Positions 14,631 to 19,804 of a stretch of DNA of 19,804 nucleotides are shown one piece after another. Under the pieces are notes generated by a model. That model had not been told where the DNA came from and did not search any database. It saw only the letters and a program-made list of their open reading frames with translations. The translations under genes and the position numbers were made by a program. The DNA comes from AB-629-J13 sp964496365. Its GTDB lineage: Bacteria; Fidelibacterota; Marinisomatia; Marinisomatales; AB-629-J13. The stretch spans positions 1 to 19,804 of the forward strand of contig CAZBZK010000026.1 of assembly GCA_964496365.1 (NCBI GenBank), given 5' to 3'. Each line of letters opens with the position of its first letter. Position 1 is the first letter of the stretch.

Positions 14631-15314
14631 ATGATAAAAGCAGTCATTTTTGATCTCGATAATACTCTCCTCGATTTTATTAAAATGAAGCAAAATGCCG
14701 TCCGTGCTGCTGTATCAGCAATGCAGGAAGCCGGATTAAATTTGGATACACAAAAGTCTTATGATGATATTTTTTCATTGTATCAGGAAATCGGATGGGA
14801 AAATCAAAAGATATTTAACGAATATTTAATGAAAACTTTGGGATATGTGGATAATAAATTTTTAGCGGCTGGAATTGTTTCTTACCGTCGTGCAAGAGAA
14901 GCAAGTTTACAATTATATCCAAATGTAAATCGATGTTTGTTTGAGTTAATAAAAATGGGAATTCATTTGGTATTGGTTTCAGATGCTCCCAGTCGAGAAG
15001 CATGGTTAAGAATCTATCATTTGAACCTCCACCATGTTTTTGATTTAGTATTAACATTTGATGAAACCGGTGTGCGAAAACCTTCTCCAAAACCATTTAA
15101 TATGGCATTAGAAAAAATGAACATCACATCAGACCAAGCGTTGATGATTGGTGATTGGCCAGAACGGGATGTTGTGGGAGCTAAAAAAGTTGGGATTCGT
15201 ACCATTTTTGCAAAATATGGTGACACATTTGGTACGGTTCATTCAGGAGCAGATTGGGACGTTGAGGATATTTATGAATTGGTTAACATTGTAAAAGAAC
15301 TCAACCATGAGTAG
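14631..15314 (+). CDS. HAD-superfamily hydrolase (phosphatase-like)
   Basis: The 227-residue protein has the four haloacid dehalogenase motifs. Motif I is 'VIFDLDNTLLD' with nucleophile Asp8 and acid/base Asp10. Motif II is Ser in 'LVLVSDAPSRE'. Motif III is Lys in 'GVRKPSPKPFNMAL'. Motif IV is 'MIGDWPERDVVGAKKVGIRT'. A helical cap between motifs I and II (about residues 15-100) makes it a C1-type HAD, as in phosphoglycolate or nucleotide phosphatases. The substrate cannot be told from sequence. The ATG at 14631 is preferred over the TTG just before it. Its last 8 nt overlap acpS, so it opens the acpS-nnr-VanZ-recN-murA chain, and a metabolite-phosphatase role fits but is not shown. Confidence 0.9.
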   Translation: MIKAVIFDLDNTLLDFIKMKQNAVRAAVSAMQEAGLNLDTQKSYDDIFSLYQEIGWENQKIFNEYLMKTLGYVDNKFLAAGIVSYRRAREASLQLYPNVNRCLFELIKMGIHLVLVSDAPSREAWLRIYHLNLHHVFDLVLTFDETGVRKPSPKPFNMALEKMNITSDQALMIGDWPERDVVGAKKVGIRTIFAKYGDTFGTVHSGADWDVEDIYELVNIVKELNHE

Positions 15315-15675
15315 AGTATCCATTGGGGTAGATATTGTGTCCATAAATCGAATAGAATCCATTATAAAATCTGATATCGGAAATCGATTTATTGCAAGAA
15401 TATTTACAGCTGTGGAAGTTAAATATTGTGAAGAAAAAGCAAATCCCTTTCAACATTATGCTGGAAGATTCGCAGCGAAAGAATCCATAAAAAAGGCACT
15501 ATTATCTCGAGGAATTTCCCATTCTTGGTTTAAAAATATCGAAATTCAATCTCGAAGTGACGGAGCTCCGGATGTTCATTTACCCATACCATTTTCAAGT
15601 GAATACCAGTGTGAGTGTTCCATTTCTCATACTGGAAATAACGCTATTGCATTTGCCTTAATTCAAAAAAAATAA
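15307..15675 (+). CDS. acpS: Holo-[acyl-carrier-protein] synthase
   Basis: AcpS moves the 4'-phosphopantetheine arm of coenzyme A onto a serine of acyl carrier protein, which activates it for fatty acid synthesis. The 122-residue length is typical of the trimeric AcpS type. Conserved parts are 'IGVDIVSINRIE' with Mg-binding Asp9, 'RIFTAVEVKYC', 'HYAGRFAAKESIKKAL' with Mg-binding Glu59, and the C-terminal 'CSISHTGNNAIAFAL'. The start overlaps the HAD gene by 8 nt and the stop overlaps the next gene by 1 nt (TAATG). AcpS directly before the NAD(P)HX repair gene is a common bacterial pairing. Confidence 0.96.
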   Translation: MSRVSIGVDIVSINRIESIIKSDIGNRFIARIFTAVEVKYCEEKANPFQHYAGRFAAKESIKKALLSRGISHSWFKNIEIQSRSDGAPDVHLPIPFSSEYQCECSISHTGNNAIAFALIQKK

Positions 15676-17198
15676 TGTATTTTCTTACGTCCCGACAATC
15701 CGGGGAGTTGGACGAAATTTCATCTAAAAGATTTAATATTTCCGGAAGAACGCTCATGGGGAATGCCGGAAATAAAATTGCTGAAATTTTAAAAAAGAAT
15801 TACCCTGATATTCATACATACAAAATATTAATTGTGTGTGGAAAAGGAAATAATGGGGGAGACGGATTTGCAACGGGTGTCGAATTAAAGGAGTTTTATC
15901 CCACCATTAATTCAATTTTTCCTGCAGATAAATTAACCACCGATTCTCAGTATTATTATAAAAATTGTGAAGCTTTATCCATTCCTATCCATTCATGGTT
16001 TCACCCTCCAAAAATGGGAGAAAAATTTGATTTAATTATAGATGCTTTGTTGGGAGTAGGCATAAAAGGAGTAGTACGAAGTCCAATTAAAGAATGGATA
16101 ATTTGGATGAATGAGCAAAATGCGAAAATCATTTCTGTCGATATCCCATCTGGATTGAATAGTGATACAGGAGCAGTTGAAGGTGTTGCAGTTAAAGCGT
16201 CAGAAACGATTACTATGGGATTTAAAAAAACCGGAATTCAATTTCAACTCGGTCCTGAATATTGCGGGAAAGTAACAGTGGCTGACATTGGATTTCCGAT
16301 CTTGAAGACTCCTTTATCCGGAATTCGCTGGGAACATTATAATTCAAATGAACCAGTGAATCTTCTGATCCCACCTCCAAAGGATTCATACAAGCACAAA
16401 CGGGGAAACGTATTGGTAATAGCCGGATCAAAGGGTATGACTGGGGCTTCAATGTTATGCGGAATGGGTGCATTAAATAGTGGTGCAGGATTAATAAAAA
16501 TCTGTATCCCCGAATCGCTAAATATATCCATTGAGTCTAATTTTATTGAAGGTATGTCTGTTCCCTGTGCTGATGAAGGAAGAGGATTCTTGACTGAAAC
16601 TAATTTTAACCAAATCAGACTAGAAATAGATAAGTGTGATGTGGTTGTATTGGGGCCAGGATTGGGGAGAAATAAATCAACAATAAAATTAATTAATCTT
16701 ATTTTGAATTATAAAACTAAACCGATGATTGTAGATGCCGATGCACTTCAATCTATTGAAAACACTCCGGCATTGATTTCAAATTCATCTCAATTAGTAC
16801 TTACCCCCCATTTAAGTGAATTTAGTAGGTTAACCTCTGTTTCCATATCAACATTAATATCAGATTTTATTTCTGTGATTGAAGATTTTATGAGCCAATT
16901 TAAAGGAATTCTCGTATTAAAAACTGTACCAGTATGTGTGGTGAAAAACAGAGTTGGTTCCATTAATATTAGTGGAAATCAGGGATTAGCAACGGCTGGA
17001 ACCGGAGACGTTTTGGCCGGATGTATCGGTGGATTAATTTCTCAAGGAATTCCACTATTTGAGGCTGCGAAATTAGGAGTTTTTGTTCATGGAAAATCTG
17101 CGGATTTCATCCTTGATCAAACTGGATTTCGGGGAATGACAGCCATGAGAGTATTAGAGGGTATTCCAGGTGTTATTAAGTCGTATGAATTCAAATAA
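15675..17198 (+). CDS. nnr: Bifunctional NAD(P)H-hydrate epimerase / ADP-dependent NAD(P)H-hydrate dehydratase
   Basis: This enzyme repairs damaged cofactors. The N-terminal domain equilibrates the R and S forms of hydrated NADH/NADPH, and the C-terminal domain dehydrates the S form at the cost of ADP (bacterial type). Residues 1-215 are the YjeF_N epimerase with 'VCGKGNNGGDGFATG' (about 54-68), 'LIIDALLGVGIKG' and 'SVDIPSGLNSDTGAV'. Residues from about 225 are the ribokinase-like dehydratase with 'VLVIAGSKGMTGASMLCGMGAL', 'VVLGPGLG', 'VDADAL', 'LTPHLSEFSRL' and the anion hole 'NQGLATAGTGDVLAGCIGGLISQG', where Asp445 is the expected catalytic base. The 507-residue length is that of the fused form (NnrDE, formerly YjeF). 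It starts 1 nt inside the acpS stop and its end overlaps the next gene. Confidence 0.96.
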   Translation: MYFLTSRQSGELDEISSKRFNISGRTLMGNAGNKIAEILKKNYPDIHTYKILIVCGKGNNGGDGFATGVELKEFYPTINSIFPADKLTTDSQYYYKNCEALSIPIHSWFHPPKMGEKFDLIIDALLGVGIKGVVRSPIKEWIIWMNEQNAKIISVDIPSGLNSDTGAVEGVAVKASETITMGFKKTGIQFQLGPEYCGKVTVADIGFPILKTPLSGIRWEHYNSNEPVNLLIPPPKDSYKHKRGNVLVIAGSKGMTGASMLCGMGALNSGAGLIKICIPESLNISIESNFIEGMSVPCADEGRGFLTETNFNQIRLEIDKCDVVVLGPGLGRNKSTIKLINLILNYKTKPMIVDADALQSIENTPALISNSSQLVLTPHLSEFSRLTSVSISTLISDFISVIEDFMSQFKGILVLKTVPVCVVKNRVGSINISGNQGLATAGTGDVLAGCIGGLISQGIPLFEAAKLGVFVHGKSADFILDQTGFRGMTAMRVLEGIPGVIKSYEFK

Positions 17199-17535
17199 AT
17201 ATAGAATATTATTGGTTAGTTACATGGGATTGATTTTAATTATTTCAGCAATTCCAAATCAATCTCTACCAAAATTTGGAGTTGAAAATATTGATAAATT
17301 ATTTCATTTTGTTGAATATTGTATATTAGGATGGTTAGGTATAAAAAGTTGTAGTACTATAAAAAAATCAACATTATTTTTGGTCATCTTTGGTGGAATT
17401 ATATTTGGAGGAATGGACGAATTATGGCAAGGGTTTATTTCAAATAGAAATACGAGCCTTTTGGATTTTTGTGCTGATTCTTTCGGAATATTAATAGGTA
17501 GTTATTTTGGTTTTCATGGTAGTCGTTCTTCATGA
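17185..17535 (+). CDS. VanZ-like small membrane protein
   Basis: This 116-residue protein has about four hydrophobic segments: 'ILLVSYMGLILIISAIP' near the start, 'FVEYCILGWLGI', 'STLFLVIFGGIIFGG' and 'SFGILIGSYFGF' at the end. The VanZ-family pattern is present: 'DKLFHFVEYCILGWL' in the second segment, then 'DELWQGFISNRNTSLLDFCADSFGILIG', which carries the conserved DE-x-x-Q and the arginine and aspartate. VanZ was named for teicoplanin resistance, but most relatives are short housekeeping membrane proteins of unknown activity, so no resistance role should be inferred. I chose the ATG at 17185; a GTG 15 nt upstream is possible. It overlaps nnr by 14 nt and recN by 4 nt. Confidence 0.85.
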   Translation: MNSNKYRILLVSYMGLILIISAIPNQSLPKFGVENIDKLFHFVEYCILGWLGIKSCSTIKKSTLFLVIFGGIIFGGMDELWQGFISNRNTSLLDFCADSFGILIGSYFGFHGSRSS

Positions 17536-19175
17536 TACAGACTCTTTATCTCAAAAATGTAGCGATATTTTCTGAAAAAGAACTTGATTTTCAACCTGGA
17601 TTGACAGTCATTACAGGTGAAACTGGTTCTGGAAAATCGCTACTGGTCAAGAGTATGAATTTTGCTTTAGGAAGTAGGGGTAATCGAATATTGGTTCGTT
17701 CGGATTGTCCGCATTTAGTGGTGGAAATGGTTACAACAAAGGGAATCATTCGAAGAATTTTATCTCGAAATGGTAGGACTAAATCATTTATAAATGATGA
17801 ACCATTTTCGGAACCGGAATTTAGAAAACATGTACCATTTCGAGCGGATTTTCATGGACAACATGATCAACAAAGAATTCTAAATAGGTTATCTCATCTG
17901 AATTATCTCGATAGATTCTCCCAACTTACCGAGCAAGTGAAATCCATAACTCAAATTTACAATAAAATTAAGTATTTGGAAATTGAGATTGAGAAAAAAA
18001 GAAAAAATAGTTCCGAAACAAAACTTAAAAAGGAATTAATTGAATTTAAAATAAAGGAAATAGAAACGATAAATCCTGAAATAGGCGAGGATGAGATTTT
18101 ATTAAAGCAATTTAAAAAATTAACAAATAGTGAAACCATATTTGAATCCATTCAAAATACAGTATTAAAGTTGGATTCGGGACATAGATCAGCGTTACAC
18201 CAAATCCAAGATTGTTTTCATACTCTCCAAAATTTAGAAAAAATTGATCCAGAACTATCGGATAAAACAAAGGAATTAGAATCCGTAAAATATATAATTC
18301 AGGATGTATCCAGTCAATTGACTAATTACCAAAATTTGATCGAAATAAATTCAGAACAATGCTCCGAAATTGACGATCGTCTGCAAGAAATTGAGGGGTT
18401 AAAACGAAAATTCGGAGGATCCATAGCGTCTGTTCTCTCCAGTTTGAATCAAATGAAAAAAGAAAGGTCAACCATTGAATCTTCTGAAGACAATTTGGCC
18501 TCAATGGAAAAGGAATTAATTTCATTACAAAAAGAGTACCAATCCAAATCTATCAAATTGCATGATACACGAGTAAATTATGCAAAAAAATTGGAAAAAT
18601 CCATTGAACAGGTGATGAAAGCATTGAACATAGAGAAACCCCAATTTAAAATACAATTTGATTTTAAGGATAAATTGGATTCTTATGTAGAATTTGGGGG
18701 AAAGTCGGTCTATCCCTATTCTACTGGCTTCGATCAAGTGGAATTTTATTTAAGTACAAATCCAGGAGAAATACCTAAACCCTTGACTGGTATAGCTTCT
18801 GGTGGAGAAATTTCACGCATTATGCTATCAATCAAGACTGTTTTTCAATCCAATGATCCAGTTGATACCTTGATATTCGATGAAATTGATTCCGGAATAT
18901 CCGGCGAAACAGCAGAAAAAGTTGCCAATGCATTGGCTAAACTTGCAAAAGTGAAACAAGTGATTTGTATATCCCATCTTCCACAAATTGCTTCTCGTGC
19001 GAATCATCATTTGCACGTCACTAAATCCATTAAAAATAATCAGACTAAAGTCGAACTTCAATATTTAAACAAAAAGGAACGAATTTCAGTACTTTCAAAT
19101 CTTTATGGGAGCGTAAAAATGTCGGGTAAGATGAAGGAATCATATCAATCGGTTATAAATACCGCCCATGGATAG
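17532..19175 (+). CDS. recN: DNA repair protein RecN
   Basis: RecN is an SMC-like ATPase that tethers DNA ends during double-strand break repair. The 547-residue protein is of normal length. It has the N-terminal Walker A 'GETGSGKSLL' (29-38), 'DFHGQHDQQRIL' of the Q-loop region, two long charged coiled coils (about 140-215 and 270-365), the ABC signature 'IASGGEISRIMLSIK' near 417-431, and Walker B 'TLIFDEIDSGISG' with Asp450-Glu451 followed by the switch 'CISHLPQIASRA'. The start overlaps the VanZ-like gene by 4 nt and the end overlaps murA by 8 nt. No Shine-Dalgarno sequence or LexA-type box is visible, so SOS control from this spot seems unlikely; expression follows the operon. Confidence 0.97.
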   Translation: MIQTLYLKNVAIFSEKELDFQPGLTVITGETGSGKSLLVKSMNFALGSRGNRILVRSDCPHLVVEMVTTKGIIRRILSRNGRTKSFINDEPFSEPEFRKHVPFRADFHGQHDQQRILNRLSHLNYLDRFSQLTEQVKSITQIYNKIKYLEIEIEKKRKNSSETKLKKELIEFKIKEIETINPEIGEDEILLKQFKKLTNSETIFESIQNTVLKLDSGHRSALHQIQDCFHTLQNLEKIDPELSDKTKELESVKYIIQDVSSQLTNYQNLIEINSEQCSEIDDRLQEIEGLKRKFGGSIASVLSSLNQMKKERSTIESSEDNLASMEKELISLQKEYQSKSIKLHDTRVNYAKKLEKSIEQVMKALNIEKPQFKIQFDFKDKLDSYVEFGGKSVYPYSTGFDQVEFYLSTNPGEIPKPLTGIASGGEISRIMLSIKTVFQSNDPVDTLIFDEIDSGISGETAEKVANALAKLAKVKQVICISHLPQIASRANHHLHVTKSIKNNQTKVELQYLNKKERISVLSNLYGSVKMSGKMKESYQSVINTAHG

Positions 19176-19804
19176 TATTATCATAAATGGTGGCAAGGAA
19201 TTAAAAGGTTCCGTTTCCGCTAGTGGTGCAAAGAATGCAGTTTTACCCATGATGGTTGCTTCATTATTGGCCGATGGGAAAACCACTTTAACTAATGTTC
19301 CTAAACTTAGAGATACAATAACCATGGCTTCATTGGTCGAAATTACTGGAGCGGAAATAAAATTAGACTTTCCAAAAATGACTATAGATTCAACAGGTGT
19401 AAATAATCCTGAAGCCCCCTATGAACTGGTTAAAACCATGAGAGCTTCTTTTTATATTTTGGGACCTATATTGGCAAGATTTGGTAAAGCAAAAGTGTCG
19501 CTTCCCGGTGGGTGTGCTTGGGGACCAAGGCCTGTGGATTTTCATCTCAAGGCACTAAAAAAAATGGGTGTATCCATTCGATTAGAGGGAGGATATGTGT
19601 TGGCTGAGGTATCTAAATTAAGAGGTACAAATATTCGTTTTGATTTTCCGTCTGTAGGTGCAACCGGAAATGTGCTTATGGCAGCGGTCACAGCACAAGG
19701 TATCACTACAATTGAAAATGCTGCAATGGAACCTGAGATTGTACAATTGAGTGAAATGTTAAAACTTATGGGTGCCGATATTGAGGGAATTGGCACGTCC
19801 TATC
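19168..19804 (+). CDS. murA: UDP-N-acetylglucosamine 1-carboxyvinyltransferase, N-terminal part (runs off window)
   Basis: MurA transfers enolpyruvate from PEP to UDP-GlcNAc, the first committed step of peptidoglycan synthesis, in the cytoplasm. The 212 residues present are roughly half of the usual 420 or so, cut by the window end and not by a stop. Visible active-site residues are Lys22-Asn23 in 'SGAKNAVLP', Arg92 in 'TMRASFYILGP', Cys116 in 'LPGGCAWGPRPVD' (the residue modified by fosfomycin) and Arg121. 'SVGATGNVLMAAV' and 'ENAAMEPEI' follow in the usual order. With cysteine rather than aspartate at 116 the enzyme should be fosfomycin-sensitive in principle. The ATG overlaps the recN stop by 8 nt. 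Confidence 0.96.
   Translation, partial: MDSIIINGGKELKGSVSASGAKNAVLPMMVASLLADGKTTLTNVPKLRDTITMASLVEITGAEIKLDFPKMTIDSTGVNNPEAPYELVKTMRASFYILGPILARFGKAKVSLPGGCAWGPRPVDFHLKALKKMGVSIRLEGGYVLAEVSKLRGTNIRFDFPSVGATGNVLMAAVTAQGITTIENAAMEPEIVQLSEMLKLMGADIEGIGTSY

Noticed and set aside
17185..17535. VanZ-like gene as a glycopeptide resistance marker
   Set aside because: No vanA/vanH/vanX or transposon genes lie nearby, and the family is mostly small housekeeping membrane proteins.
1..19804. Mobile elements, CRISPR arrays, phage or defence systems
   Set aside because: No transposase, integrase, regularly spaced repeats or toxin-antitoxin pair was seen, and genes are packed with no accessory-type gap.

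Overview
This AT-rich window (my estimate is about 35-37% G+C, not calculated) is a compact stretch of bacterial chromosome made almost entirely of housekeeping genes. Many of them overlap by 1-29 nt. There is no phage, insertion sequence, CRISPR array or defence gene. The lineage is inferred. The PheS motif 2 (NESISYKS...FHQ), the MurA loop (GGCAWGPRPV), the coiled-coil gene before zapA and the large PEP-synthase-like receiver protein all suggest the FCB group (Bacteroidota, Marinimicrobia/SAR406 and relatives), with an uncultured marine lineage such as Marinimicrobia most likely. No phylogeny was possible.

Layout. (1) 1-5146, plus strand: translation and division operon, with the rpmI tail, rplT, pheS, pheT, a 59-residue coiled-coil gene, zapA and folD. 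(2) 5174-5365: two facing tRNA genes, Arg(CCG) on plus and Met(CAT) on minus. (3) 5499-6836: NADP-type glutamate dehydrogenase with its own strong ribosome site. (4) 6837-7059: a 223-bp convergent gap with an AT-rich inverted repeat and no convincing terminator. (5) 7060-10044, minus strand: a 994-residue protein with two receiver domains (the first degenerate) fused to a PEP-synthase/PPDK-type ATP-grasp region but no recognisable phosphohistidine swivel domain. This is the least understood gene here. (6) 10176-13257, plus: comF, pgk, tpiA, secG and tRNA-Leu(GAG). (7) 13293-14594: exported TPR protein. (8) 14631-19804, plus: an overlapping chain of HAD hydrolase, acpS, nnr (NAD(P)HX repair), VanZ-like protein, recN and the start of murA, which runs off the window.

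How the genes work together. The first block makes two 50S proteins and the Phe-tRNA synthetase, followed by a probable Z-ring pair (ZapB-like and ZapA) and one-carbon metabolism. pgk-tpiA is a glycolytic pair joined to comF and secG. The last block mixes lipid carrier activation, metabolite repair, DNA repair and peptidoglycan synthesis. gdhA assimilates ammonium. The receiver/ATP-grasp protein sits between gdhA and the glycolytic genes, so a role in phosphoryl transfer at the pyruvate/PEP node under two-component control is possible but unproven.

The window is mostly ordinary. The observations worth following are the receiver/ATP-grasp protein, the small coiled-coil partner of zapA, and the secG-tRNA-Leu(GAG) arrangement shared with E. 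coli.
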